Origin: Eubacterium sp.
GTDB lineage: Bacteria > Bacillota > Clostridia > Peptostreptococcales > Anaerovoracaceae
Assembly: GCA_021769965.1 (NCBI GenBank)
Contig: JAETRU010000019.1
Coordinates: forward strand, 1-64,000
DNA length: 64,000 bases
Reading direction: 5' to 3'
The position numbers and the translations under genes are program-made. Below, one piece after another: positions 19,590 to 28,271 of this stretch; position 1 is the stretch's first letter, and each line of letters starts with the position of its first letter. The notes below the pieces were generated by a model that was not told the origin of the DNA, searched no databases, and worked only from the letters and a program-made list of their open reading frames with translations.

Positions 19590-21436
19590 TTCTCTATTCT
19601 GCCTCCTCTGAATGATCCGAATCCGCAGGCATCACAGCGCAGACATCTTGAACATTCTGCAAGAGATTCCTGTCTGGTCATCGGAAGTTCAACTGCACCG
19701 AAATCGCCGCCTCGCTCGGAAGCGTATCTCTCTTTCATCTCGATCCTGCCTCTTGCCTTCTTATCGTCGATCGGCGGTACAGGGATCTCGATATCGCAGG
19801 TGATCTCGTGATTGTAACCCAAATAGTTGTCGATATTTGCCGCTGCGACCTTTCCTGCCGCTATAGCATTGATAACGGTGGACGGACCGGTCACGCAGTC
19901 GCCGCCGGCGTAGATCCCCTGCACCTTGTCAACTACATTTGTCCGCTCGGTTTTGATATTGCCGCGGAATACAGGAATACCGTATTTTTCAAAGAAGCCC
20001 AGATCTGTAGCCTGTCCGATGGCGGAAATGATGATGTCACAGAGCATCTTTTCCCTCGGCAGATCAGCGTCCACCGGTTTCGGACGTCCGGATCTGTCAG
20101 ATTCACCGGCGATCTGCGGCTGTACGTACAGACCCTTGACATTTCCGTTTTTATCGACGATGATCTCTGACGGCGCTTTCAGTTCCATCAGAAGACACCC
20201 TTCTGCGATAGCTCCGCCGATCTCATCCGGAAGCGCGGTCATATCGTCTCTTCTTCTTCTGTATACGATGCAGACCTCGCTGGCACCCAGACGCTTTGCT
20301 GTTCTTGCCACGTCCATGGCTACGTTGCCGCCGCCTACGACGATAACCGATTTGCCGCTGAAATCAGGCATTGCGTCGTCGCCTATGCCTCTGAGCATTT
20401 CTACGGCCGGGATCACTCCCTTGGCAAACTCTCCGGGGATTCCCAGATTTTTATGGTTATGAGATCCGATAGACAGATACATGGCATCGTAATTTTCTTT
20501 GATCTCTTTGATCGCCTCGTCGGATTCTACATCATAGTCCGTCTTGAACTCAACGCCGGCAGAGGCGATGGCGTCGATATCCCACTGCAGCTTTTCTCTC
20601 GGCAGGCGATAGCTTGGGATTCCGTAACGCAGCATGCCTCCCAGCTGCGCGCGTTTTTCAAAAACAGTGACATCATGTCCCATGATGGACAGGAAATATG
20701 CCGCTGAAAGACCAGAAGGTCCGCCTCCGATGACCGCGATCTTTTTACCGGTATGATCCATTTTTTCCGGTACCGGAACTGTTTCCGAGCAGTTATCGAC
20801 CGCGTATCTCTTGATACCTCTGATATTGACCGGCGCGTCAATGATGTTTCTGCGGCATTTTGCCTCGCAGGGATGCTCACAGATAAGTCCGCAGACTGTC
20901 GGGAACGGATTATCTTTTCTGATCAGTTTTACGGCATCATCGTACCGGCCCGCGTGTACCAGCGCAACGTAACCCGGCACATCTACGCCTGCAGGACATC
21001 CACCTCTGCAAGGCACAGCCTGACGTTTATTGATGATATTGTCAGCACAGCAGTGGTTCAGAATATGGGATTCATAATCCTCTCTGAAACCGGCAAGTCC
21101 ACGAAGGACCATGGCTGCCGCCTCCATACCGATAGCGCAGTCAGACGCTGCCTGAATCGCTTTAGCTGTTCTCTCCAGCCTGTCCAGAATTTTCAGGTCC
21201 AGATTCGCGTCCATGGACAGGATGTCCTCCAGCATGATCTGAAGCTGTCCAAGACCTACTCTGCAAGGCACGCATTTGCCGCAGCTCTGTGCGTGGCACA
21301 TTCTGAGAAATGCTGCTGCCATGTCTACAGGACACTGACCGGCAGGACTGGAAGTGATCCGTCGCTCCAGATCCTTGTACAGTCCCTCCACTGCGACCTG
21401 CGCCTGGTCTTTTGACTTCATGTACAGTCTTTCCAT
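19583..21436 (-). CDS. NuoF C-terminal iron-sulfur domain fused to GltD-like NAD(P)H:FAD oxidoreductase
   Basis: 617 residues in an unusual order. Residues about 1-115 match only the last part of NuoF/HydB: the [4Fe-4S] site 'SCGKCVPCRVGLGQL' and helical bundle; the FMN/NADH-binding half is absent. Residues about 125-560 are a glutamate-synthase-small-subunit (NfnB-like) module: cysteines 'CRGGCPAGVDVPGYV', 'CGLICEHPCEAKC', FAD site 'GGGPSGLSAAYFL', NAD(P) site 'GGGNVAMDVARTAKRLGA', and 'GGDCVTGPSTVINAIAAGK'. The tail has 'CSRCLRCDACGFG'. Lying directly before hydA, it probably passes electrons between NAD(P)H and the hydrogenase. AGGAGG precedes the ATG. The pyridine nucleotide used is not settled by sequence. 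Confidence 0.85.
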   Translation of the reverse strand: MERLYMKSKDQAQVAVEGLYKDLERRITSSPAGQCPVDMAAAFLRMCHAQSCGKCVPCRVGLGQLQIMLEDILSMDANLDLKILDRLERTAKAIQAASDCAIGMEAAAMVLRGLAGFREDYESHILNHCCADNIINKRQAVPCRGGCPAGVDVPGYVALVHAGRYDDAVKLIRKDNPFPTVCGLICEHPCEAKCRRNIIDAPVNIRGIKRYAVDNCSETVPVPEKMDHTGKKIAVIGGGPSGLSAAYFLSIMGHDVTVFEKRAQLGGMLRYGIPSYRLPREKLQWDIDAIASAGVEFKTDYDVESDEAIKEIKENYDAMYLSIGSHNHKNLGIPGEFAKGVIPAVEMLRGIGDDAMPDFSGKSVIVVGGGNVAMDVARTAKRLGASEVCIVYRRRRDDMTALPDEIGGAIAEGCLLMELKAPSEIIVDKNGNVKGLYVQPQIAGESDRSGRPKPVDADLPREKMLCDIIISAIGQATDLGFFEKYGIPVFRGNIKTERTNVVDKVQGIYAGGDCVTGPSTVINAIAAGKVAAANIDNYLGYNHEITCDIEIPVPPIDDKKARGRIEMKERYASERGGDFGAVELPMTRQESLAECSRCLRCDACGFGSFRGGRIEKW

Positions 21437-21508
21437 TTTTATATAAACCTCCTGTGTTGCCCGGTCTCCTCTGTTATCAAGAACCGGACTCTATAAAACT
21501 TTTGGTAC

Positions 21509-21517
21509 ATTATATCA
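21509..21517 (-). promoter_or_regulatory. Extended -10 promoter of the GltD-fusion/hydA operon
   Basis: Minus strand TGATATAAT, an extended -10, 73 bases before the ATG at 21436. No good -35 is visible at the right distance. Confidence 0.5.
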
Positions 21518-21580
21518 CACTTTGACAAATTTTGCAGGTGTATAATCAAAAATGTATTGTATTCTTTTTAAATCATAACT

Positions 21581-21598
21581 TTGTTAATATTATGACAA
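21581..21598. promoter_or_regulatory. Rex-like redox operator candidate
   Basis: TTGTTAATATTATGACAA matches the Clostridial Rex palindrome TTGTTAA-N4-TTAACAA fully in the left half and at five of seven positions in the right half. It is about 65 bases upstream of the hydrogenase -10, further than classic repressor sites. Confidence 0.3.
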
Positions 21599-21718
21599 AA
21601 TCTCGTGCATTTTTGACAAAAAAATATCATATTTTTTGTGTTAATATCTTATTTCTTTTTAGTGTATCTAAAAAAAAACTTTTCTGCCGTGAGGGTGCCT
21701 TTCTACAAATTCCGACCT

Positions 21719-21893
21719 TTGTCCACACACTTTTCTTGCGCATTTTTTAACCTCTTCGAGGTTTATGCACAGTTATTTCAAGATTGTATACAATTTTGTC
21801 CACTTATCCATGTGGATAACTAAAATCCATGAGGCCATCTGAATTCAACGTTTCCACGATTTTTTTCTTTTGTCAAGGTGGAAGTTATCCACA
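21719..21893. repeat. Cluster of DnaA boxes
   Basis: Three exact TTATNCACA sites: 21763-21771 (plus, TTATGCACA), 21811-21819 (minus, TTATCCACA) and 21885-21893 (plus, TTATCCACA). TTGTCCACA at 21719-21727 is a one-mismatch copy, and 21804-21812 is a weaker one. Five sites in 175 bases next to AT-rich DNA is well above chance, but no dnaA, dnaN or other replication gene is nearby. Confidence 0.6.
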
Positions 21894-22030
21894 GTTTTTA
21901 TGCTTTATCATCATGCAGAGGAAATACAGTATGACCGCTGCCCTGAGCATCGATCATTCCATACTGGTAAAAAAACTCCAACTTCAAGACTGAACTCGGA
22001 GTCTGCGGTTTTTCTGACGCCTTTTCTTTA

Positions 22031-22076
22031 GAAAAAGAGGCTGCCCCAGGCGGAAAATACCGTGTAGGACAGCCTC
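22031..22076 (-). terminator. Terminator of the nuoE-nuoF-NuoG/GltD operon
   Basis: Minus strand: GAGGCTGTCC, loop of about 19, GGGGCAGCCTC, then TTTTT. It lies 125 bases after the stop of the 1169-residue protein and separates that operon from the hydrogenase operon. Confidence 0.8.
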
Positions 22077-22201
22077 AATTGATTTTAATTTATGGAATTA
22101 TTTTGTCGCAGGTACAACCTCAGCGGTCGAGTGCTGCCGATCAGCCTTCTCTCTCGCTCGTCTTCTCGGGCACTCTTCGCATGAGACGTTCCACCAACCG
22201 C

Positions 22202-25200
22202 TTACGCAGTTGGGGATACGGCTTCAGGTATTCTTTCTTCCATCATGTTCATCAGGGCGTCTGTGCAAGGCTGTACATCTACCATCTTTGCATCAGCCGC
22301 AGGGACAAACTTAGCGTATGCAGGTCTCATGACGCCGCCCAGGACTTCGCCCAGCTCTGCGTATTTGTACAGAGGAAGTACGTCATCCATTTCCATGGAA
22401 ATATCGGACTCGTCTTCGAAGCCGAATTCTTCCTCAAATACGTGAGCCAGTTCTGCCGCGATCTCCCAGTTGCTGAAATCTACATCTTCACAGATCGCTG
22501 CTTCTACAGGCATCAGTCTGCGCTCAGTATTGGTATAGGTTCCGTCTGTGCTTGCGAAGCCTGTTCCCGGAATGAATACGTCTGCTTTCTTTGCAGTCTC
22601 TGTCATGTAGATGTCGGAAACCATCAGGAATTCCAGACCGGACAGATCCGCGTCTTTCGGATCTTCACCAAAGATGACCAGACCCTTAACGCCTTCCAGA
22701 GCCTCTGCGCCTGCATGGATACCCATGTCAGCCAGACCCTGAGAGTTGTTCTTCGGTCTTACTGCCAGAATACCGTCTCTCGGTGTTCCGATATGACCGG
22801 ATAACAGCGCCAGTTCAGCGATCAGTGCTGCTGCTTCTACAGACAGTACATTCTGCTGATATACGATCATAGCCTTCTTTGCGTTTGCATACATTTCAGC
22901 CACAGCCTGGACTTCTTCACATACAGCCGCGTCAGCTACAGAAGCCGCGAACGCGTCAAAACCTTCCGCGTCAGACTTCTTACCCATGTCGATCAAAGCT
23001 TTTGCCAGACCCTTCAGGAAAGCAGTGCTGTTATCGGTGTCGATGACCTTTGCTGCAAATTCATAGGAAGTCTGTGCCTCCGGCGTATTGATCGCAACGA
23101 CCTTTGCGCCAGCCTTGGCAGCCTGCTTGATCTTGTTCCAGATCACAGGATTCTTTCTCTTGATAAAGCCCGGTACCAGAATCACTTCTGTGGACAGGAG
23201 TTCATCAATGGTATTCGGAGAAGCATCCAGTCCCATCACATCAGTCAGCGCATTGTGTCTGGTATTGAAGCAGAACGTCTTGGCTCCTACGACCTGAGCG
23301 AACTTCTTCATTGCGTAAGCTGCTTCGTTGGTATATCTGTCGGAGATAGCCACTGCGATAGCGTCTCTGCCGTGTCTTACCTTGACAGCTTCCAGCTTCT
23401 TGGCAGCCATAACCATTGCCTCATGATAATCTGTCATGCGGAAATCGTCGCCGTCTTTGATCTTCGGATCCACTTCCTTGCCCTCAAGCACGGATGCGTC
23501 AAAGCCCCACTTGCCCTTGCCGCAGCAGATGCCTGCGTTGACAGTGCCTTCCTTAGACGGATTTGCTTTGATCAGCATATCTGCGTAGGATTCCAGATCC
23601 AGTGAGCAGCCCACAGAGCAGTAGGAACATGTAGTCTCAGTAATGTCTGTTTCCAGAGGAACTTCCTTCTGTACAGTCTGTCTCTCCTGAAGAGCGCCTA
23701 CCGGGCAGACGCTGACGCACTGTCCGCAGGATTCGCAGCCGGACTCAGCCAGCGGCTTTTCCATATTCGGCTTAACGACTGTATCGAAGCCTCTGTGTAC
23801 CAGACCCAGAGCGCCTACGCCCATGACTTCATCACAGACTCTTACACAGAGTCCGCACAGAATACATTTGTTCGGGTCTCTTACGATAAACGGATGATCG
23901 TCTGTAAACTCGATCATGTTCTTATCCCCTGCCAGTCTGTCAGGATCTACATCATACTGGTTCGCGAAATCGACCAGCTTGCACTCGAAGTAGTCATGAC
24001 AGCCGCATTCCAGACATCTGGAAGCTTCGGCTACGGCCTGGTCTTCTGTAAGTCCATCGTAGACCACTTCGCTGAAGTTATCTTTTCTCTCTGCAGCAGT
24101 CAGCTGTTCAGCCTTCTCTCTGCACATTCTCTCTCTATCTTCAAAAGTAGCTTCTGTCACGTCAGTTCTCTCTACGAAATATGGCGCTTCATAGCTGACC
24201 GCTTCGCCGTTTAGATAGGAATCGATGACGATAGCCGCTTTGTTGGCGTCCGCGATGGCTTCTACTGCGATGGAGATCTTGTCGTTACCGCAGTCACCGC
24301 CGGCAAATACGCCAGGAATGCTGGTCATGAAAGTGTCCGGATCGTACGCGATGGCGTTCTTTCTGGTCTTATCTACGTCGAACGGAGTCGCGTCTACTGC
24401 CTGACCGATAGCCAGAATGACAGTATCTACATCGATAGTCTCAGTCTTGCCTTCTACAGGAATCGGTCTTCTTCTGCCGGAAGCGTCAGGCTCGCCCAGT
24501 TCCATGACCTGCAGGACCATCTGCTTTACATGACCGTTTTCGTCCTTGATGATCTCCAGCGGATTGGTCAGGTTCTTGAAGATCACGCCTTCTTCTTCGC
24601 CCTCTTCAATTTCCAGACGATCCGCAGGCATTTCATCCTTTGTTCTTCTGTAGACATTGTAGACTTCCTTAGCGCCCAGTCTGACTGCGGTTCTGCAGGC
24701 GTCCATAGCGGTATTGCCGCCGCCGACGATGGCAACCTTTTCGCCGAAGTCGATATATTCATTTCTGACGACCTTTCTCAGGAAGTCGATACCGCCAATC
24801 ACGCCGTCTGCGTCCTCACCCGGGCAGCCGACACCTGTGGATACCCACGCGCCGATACCTAAAAGTACCGCGTCAAAATCGCTGCGTACTGTATCAAAGG
24901 ACAGATCTTCGCCGATCTTGGTGTTTGGTATGATCTCTACACCCATGGACTCGATGATATCGATCTCAGCGTCCAGAACTTCCTTCGGCAGTCTGTATTC
25001 AGGAATACCGTAACGGAGCATACCGCCCAGCTTCGGCATCGCGTCGAAGATAGTCACGTCGTGACCCTGCTGTCTCAGGAAATATGCGGCAGACAGACCC
25101 ATCGGGCCGCCGCCGATAATTGCGACAGATTTGCCGGTCGGTTCTGCGATCTCAGGAACAAAAATCTCGTCGGCCATCATGTCGTAATCAGCCGCAAAGC

Positions 25201-25711
25201 GCTTCAGCGCCGCGATGCTGATCGGTTCATCCACAAGACCTCTTCTGCACGCGTCTTCACAAGGATGCGGACATACACGGCCGATGGATGCAGGAAGCGG
25301 GATTCTGTCTTTGATCAGTTCATTTGCCGCTTCATATTCACCATTGGCGATGAGGCCTACATAACCCTGGCAGTCTGTTCCCGCAGGACATGCTTTGGAG
25401 CACGGCGCCTTACAGTCACCGTTGTGGTTAGAGATCAGCAGCTCTAAATTGGTCTTTCTGGATTCCACTACTCTGTCAGTGTTGGTCATAACCACCATGC
25501 CGTCTGCGATCGTCGTCGCGCAGGCCTTGCAGAGTTTAGGGTTTCCTTCTACTTCTACTACGCACAGACCGCATGCGCCGTAGATCTCGGTTCTTTCATC
25601 AAAGCAAAGAGTCGGAATAAAAATATCGTTCTCTCTGGCAACTTCTAAAATGGTCTGTCCAGGAAGGCCGAATACTTCTTTGCCGTCAATGTTCATTCTG
25701 AATTTTTTCAT
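22202..25711 (-). CDS. NuoG/formate dehydrogenase-like iron-sulfur protein with embedded GltD module
   Basis: 1169 residues. Order: N-terminal [2Fe-2S] domain ('CFDERTEIYGACGLCVVEV', 'CKAC'); GltD/NfnB-like module from about 95 to 580 ('CKAPCSKACPAG', 'CPHPCEDACRRG', FAD 'GGGPMGLSAAYFL', NAD(P) 'GGGNTAMDACRTAVRLGA', 'GGDCGNDKISIAVEAI'); cysteine-rich link 'CLECGCHDYFEC'; two [4Fe-4S] sites ('CILCGLCVRVCDEV', 'CESCGQCVSVCPVGAL'); then a molybdopterin-oxidoreductase-like domain starting 'CSYCSVGCSLDLE'. At the place where formate dehydrogenases carry Sec or Cys it reads 'FNTRHNALTD', so formate catalysis is doubtful and the domain may be structural as in NuoG. With NuoE and NuoF it resembles Bfu/Stn-type bifurcating complexes. 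Confidence 0.85.
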   Translation of the reverse strand: MKKFRMNIDGKEVFGLPGQTILEVARENDIFIPTLCFDERTEIYGACGLCVVEVEGNPKLCKACATTIADGMVVMTNTDRVVESRKTNLELLISNHNGDCKAPCSKACPAGTDCQGYVGLIANGEYEAANELIKDRIPLPASIGRVCPHPCEDACRRGLVDEPISIAALKRFAADYDMMADEIFVPEIAEPTGKSVAIIGGGPMGLSAAYFLRQQGHDVTIFDAMPKLGGMLRYGIPEYRLPKEVLDAEIDIIESMGVEIIPNTKIGEDLSFDTVRSDFDAVLLGIGAWVSTGVGCPGEDADGVIGGIDFLRKVVRNEYIDFGEKVAIVGGGNTAMDACRTAVRLGAKEVYNVYRRTKDEMPADRLEIEEGEEEGVIFKNLTNPLEIIKDENGHVKQMVLQVMELGEPDASGRRRPIPVEGKTETIDVDTVILAIGQAVDATPFDVDKTRKNAIAYDPDTFMTSIPGVFAGGDCGNDKISIAVEAIADANKAAIVIDSYLNGEAVSYEAPYFVERTDVTEATFEDRERMCREKAEQLTAAERKDNFSEVVYDGLTEDQAVAEASRCLECGCHDYFECKLVDFANQYDVDPDRLAGDKNMIEFTDDHPFIVRDPNKCILCGLCVRVCDEVMGVGALGLVHRGFDTVVKPNMEKPLAESGCESCGQCVSVCPVGALQERQTVQKEVPLETDITETTCSYCSVGCSLDLESYADMLIKANPSKEGTVNAGICCGKGKWGFDASVLEGKEVDPKIKDGDDFRMTDYHEAMVMAAKKLEAVKVRHGRDAIAVAISDRYTNEAAYAMKKFAQVVGAKTFCFNTRHNALTDVMGLDASPNTIDELLSTEVILVPGFIKRKNPVIWNKIKQAAKAGAKVVAINTPEAQTSYEFAAKVIDTDNSTAFLKGLAKALIDMGKKSDAEGFDAFAASVADAAVCEEVQAVAEMYANAKKAMIVYQQNVLSVEAAALIAELALLSGHIGTPRDGILAVRPKNNSQGLADMGIHAGAEALEGVKGLVIFGEDPKDADLSGLEFLMVSDIYMTETAKKADVFIPGTGFASTDGTYTNTERRLMPVEAAICEDVDFSNWEIAAELAHVFEEEFGFEDESDISMEMDDVLPLYKYAELGEVLGGVMRPAYAKFVPAADAKMVDVQPCTDALMNMMEERIPEAVSPTA

Positions 25712-25726
25712 CGTATTTCCACCTCC

Positions 25727-27475
25727 CTATTTCTTCTCGATAGCGCCAAACTTACAGTTTTCAGCGCACTTGCCGCACTTGATGCACTTGGTCTGGTCGA
25801 TCACGTGCTTACCTTTTACCTCGCCGGTGATCGCGCCTACAGGACACTTCTTCGCGCACAGAGTACATCCCTTACACGCGTCTGTGATCTCAAAGCTGAT
25901 CAGGGCCTTGCAAGCTTTCGCTGTACACTTCTTATTATAAATATGATCTTCGTATTCGTTTCTGAAATATTTGATGGTAGTCAGGACCGGGTTCGGCGCT
26001 GTCTGGCCCAGACCGCACATTGCACCGTCTTTGATCTTGCCTGCCAGTTCTTCCAGCAGCTCGATGTCGCCGTCTTTGCCTTCGCCTCTGGTGATCCTCT
26101 CCAGAATCTCCAGCATTCTCTTTGTACCGATTCTGCAGTAATTACACTTGCCGCAGGATTCCTTCTTGGTGAAGTCCAGGAAGTATCTTGCCATATCTAC
26201 CATACAGGTATCCTCGTCCATGACGATCATACCACCGGAACCTACAATAGCGCCAGTCTTATTGATGTCTTCATAAGTTACCGGAGTATCGATCAGGTCA
26301 GCCGGGATACATCCGCCGGAAGGTCCGCCCATCTGGACAGCCTTGAACTGCTTATCCTGCTTGATGCCGCCGCCGATGCCAAAGATGACATCCTTCAGAG
26401 GCAGTCCCATAGGAACCTCTACCAGTCCGCCCTTCTTGATCTTGCCCGCCAGAGCGAATACCTTGGTGCCTTTTGACTTCTCGGTGCCCATAGCGCCGAA
26501 AGCCGCGCCGCCGTTAACGATGATCCATGCCACGTTGGCGTAGGTCTCTACATTGTTGATGTTGGTCGGCTGCTGCCAGTAACCCTTCGCTGCCGGGAAC
26601 GGCGGTTTCAGTCTAGGCATACCTCTCTCGCCTTCCAGAGAAGCGATGAGCGCGGTCTCTTCACCGCAGACGAACGCGCCTGCACCGGCTTTGATGCGAA
26701 TATCAAAGTCATATCCGCTGCCAAAGATGTTCTTGCCCAGGAAGCCCTTCTCTCTTGCCTGCGCCATAGCGATCTCCAGTCTCTTGATCGCCAGAGGATA
26801 CTCGGCACGGCAGTAGATGACGCCTTCTGTTGCGCCCATGGCAAAACCGCCGATGGTCATGCCCTCGATGACGGAGTGCGGATCGCCTTCCAGAACGGAT
26901 CTGTCCATGAACGCGCCCGGATCGCCCTCGTCAGCGTTGCAGACTATGTATTTGTTCTTTCCAGGATTACCCTTTGCCGCGTTCCATTTAAACCAGGTCG
27001 GGAATCCCGCGCCGCCTCTGCCTCTCAGTCCGGAGACCTTGATCTCTTCGATGACCTCATCCTGAGTCATGGAGGTCACAACTTTCTTTGTCGCCTCATA
27101 GCCGCCTACAGCCAGATATTCTTCGATCTTTTCAGGATTGATTAGACCGCAGTGACGAAGTACGACTCTCTGCTGTTTCTCAATAAACTGTTTGTCTTCT
27201 TCAGAAATAGCGAACTCCTCTACCGGCTTGCCGCCTTTCAGGTGTTCCTCTACGATTCTTTCAACTCTGTCCGGCTGTACCTTGACATATCTCGTCATAT
27301 CGCCGTTATCTTCGTAAACGTCGACGATCGGTTCCAGATAGCAGGTTCCTACGCAGCCGGTAAAATCAAGCGTAACGTCAACGCCATGCTTTGCGATCTG
27401 CTCTTCAAACGCAGCCTGGGTCTTCTTTGCGCCTGTCGCGATACCACAGCTGCCCTGTCCAATAATTACTTTCAT
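25727..27475 (-). CDS. NuoF/HydB-like NADH-binding flavoprotein
   Basis: 582 residues. N-terminal thioredoxin-like [2Fe-2S] domain ('GQGSCGIATGAKK', 'CVGTCYLEPIV'), FMN and NADH site ('GLRGRGGAGFPTWFKW', 'CNADEGDPGAFMDR', 'GAGAFVCGEETALIASLEG'), SLBB region, [4Fe-4S] site 'SCGKCNYCRIGTKRML', and two C-terminal ferredoxin clusters ('CKGCTLCAKKCPVGAI', 'CIKCGKCAENCKFGAI'). This is the architecture of HydB/HndC, the subunit where NADH is oxidised or reduced and, in bifurcating enzymes, where electrons split with ferredoxin. It lies 16 bases from nuoE and 15 from the NuoG/GltD gene, all one transcript. Confidence 0.93.
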   Translation of the reverse strand: MKVIIGQGSCGIATGAKKTQAAFEEQIAKHGVDVTLDFTGCVGTCYLEPIVDVYEDNGDMTRYVKVQPDRVERIVEEHLKGGKPVEEFAISEEDKQFIEKQQRVVLRHCGLINPEKIEEYLAVGGYEATKKVVTSMTQDEVIEEIKVSGLRGRGGAGFPTWFKWNAAKGNPGKNKYIVCNADEGDPGAFMDRSVLEGDPHSVIEGMTIGGFAMGATEGVIYCRAEYPLAIKRLEIAMAQAREKGFLGKNIFGSGYDFDIRIKAGAGAFVCGEETALIASLEGERGMPRLKPPFPAAKGYWQQPTNINNVETYANVAWIIVNGGAAFGAMGTEKSKGTKVFALAGKIKKGGLVEVPMGLPLKDVIFGIGGGIKQDKQFKAVQMGGPSGGCIPADLIDTPVTYEDINKTGAIVGSGGMIVMDEDTCMVDMARYFLDFTKKESCGKCNYCRIGTKRMLEILERITRGEGKDGDIELLEELAGKIKDGAMCGLGQTAPNPVLTTIKYFRNEYEDHIYNKKCTAKACKALISFEITDACKGCTLCAKKCPVGAITGEVKGKHVIDQTKCIKCGKCAENCKFGAIEKK

Positions 27476-27491
27476 TACTTCAACGCACCTC

Positions 27492-28004
27492 CTAAGCTCT
27501 TTCTCTGATTTCAGCCAGGATCTGTACTACCTTGTCTTTTGTCAGATTTCCGTAGGTCTCATCTCCGTCGGCACTCTGAATCATCATGACAGGAGCCAGG
27601 GAACAGCATCCAAGACATGCCACGTTGTTCAGGGTGAACACGCCGTCTTCCGTGGTCTCGCCATCCTGGATTCCCAGATACTCACAGACTGCTTCTTCGA
27701 TCATCTCTGAGCCGTTGACATGACATGCCGTTCCCTGACACAGCATGATCAGATACTTGCCGATCGGCTGTAATCTGAACTGTGCGTAGAAAGTAGCCAC
27801 GCCATAGATCTTTGCCGGTTTGATACCGGTGGCCTCAGAAATGTGGTTGATAGTGTCTATGGACAGATATCCATAGATCTCCTGTGCCTTCTGCAGGATC
27901 GTGATCAGGCTTCCAGGCACCTTTGCGTACTGGTCCAGAACAGGCTCGAGTTCCTTGAACTGCTCATTCTGGTTTCCACATCCGCAGCAACATTTTTCAC
28001 TCAT
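27492..28004 (-). CDS. NuoE/HydC-like [2Fe-2S] subunit
   Basis: 170 residues with a helical N-terminal part and a thioredoxin-fold [2Fe-2S] domain: 'IMLCQGTACHVNGS' and 'NVACLGCCSLAPVMMI' supply the four cysteines. An extra cysteine-rich start (MSEKCCCGCGNQ) is unusual and may bind a metal or simply be a tail. NuoE/HydC partners NuoF/HydB in NADH-linked hydrogenases, formate dehydrogenases and transhydrogenases. First gene of the operon, about 65 bases from a good promoter. Confidence 0.92.
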   Translation of the reverse strand: MSEKCCCGCGNQNEQFKELEPVLDQYAKVPGSLITILQKAQEIYGYLSIDTINHISEATGIKPAKIYGVATFYAQFRLQPIGKYLIMLCQGTACHVNGSEMIEEAVCEYLGIQDGETTEDGVFTLNNVACLGCCSLAPVMMIQSADGDETYGNLTKDKVVQILAEIRERA

Positions 28005-28069
28005 TGATGCTTCCTCCTATTTGCTTTGTTCTCTATAAAAAGATTTCTTAAACAAAACCTATACGTTTT

Positions 28070-28098
28070 ATTATACTTTTTTTTTGAATCAAAATCAA
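28070..28098 (-). promoter_or_regulatory. Promoter of nuoE-nuoF-NuoG/GltD
   Basis: Minus strand: TTGATT (28098-28093), 17 bases, TATAAT (28075-28070), about 65 bases before the nuoE start. Confidence 0.65.
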
Positions 28099-28108
28099 TA
28101 TTTACGCT

Positions 28109-28128
28109 GTTAAATAAGTTTTTAACAA
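28109..28128. promoter_or_regulatory. TGTTAAA inverted repeat upstream of the nuoE promoter
   Basis: Arms TGTTAAA and TTTAACA, six bases apart, about ten bases upstream of the -35. The half-sites match Rex (TTGTTAA/TTAACAA), but the spacing is longer than the usual four, so the assignment is tentative. Confidence 0.35.
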
Positions 28129-28271
28129 GCTTTATTTATACTTGATTTTCTATTCCATTTTTTAATATATAAAAATATCCCAGAAATTTCATTTTTTCCG
28201 AGATATTATCTTCCAGCGTCATGTCTATAGTCATAATCACTGACAGATGGTCATGGAAAGCCGCTGCCACG

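Larger units (their letters stand above)
21437..22030. other. AT-rich intergenic region with promoter, redox-box candidate and DnaA boxes
   Basis: No credible gene; short frames here have no ribosome sites. From left: a minus-strand extended -10 for the hydrogenase operon, a Rex-like site, strings of A/T with recurring TTTGACAAA-type words, then a cluster of DnaA-box sequences. Around 21977-22010 ACTCC and GGAGT arms before a T-run may be a weak plus-strand hairpin. See separate entries. Confidence 0.6.

Noticed and set aside
21437-22030. Chromosomal replication origin
   Set aside because: DnaA boxes are present, but there is no dnaA/dnaN/rpmH, and genes on both sides point the same way instead of diverging. 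Kept only as a DnaA-box cluster.
22202-25711. True formate dehydrogenase catalytic subunit
   Set aside because: The molybdopterin-like domain lacks Cys or Sec at the expected active-site position, so I describe it as NuoG/FdhA-like only.
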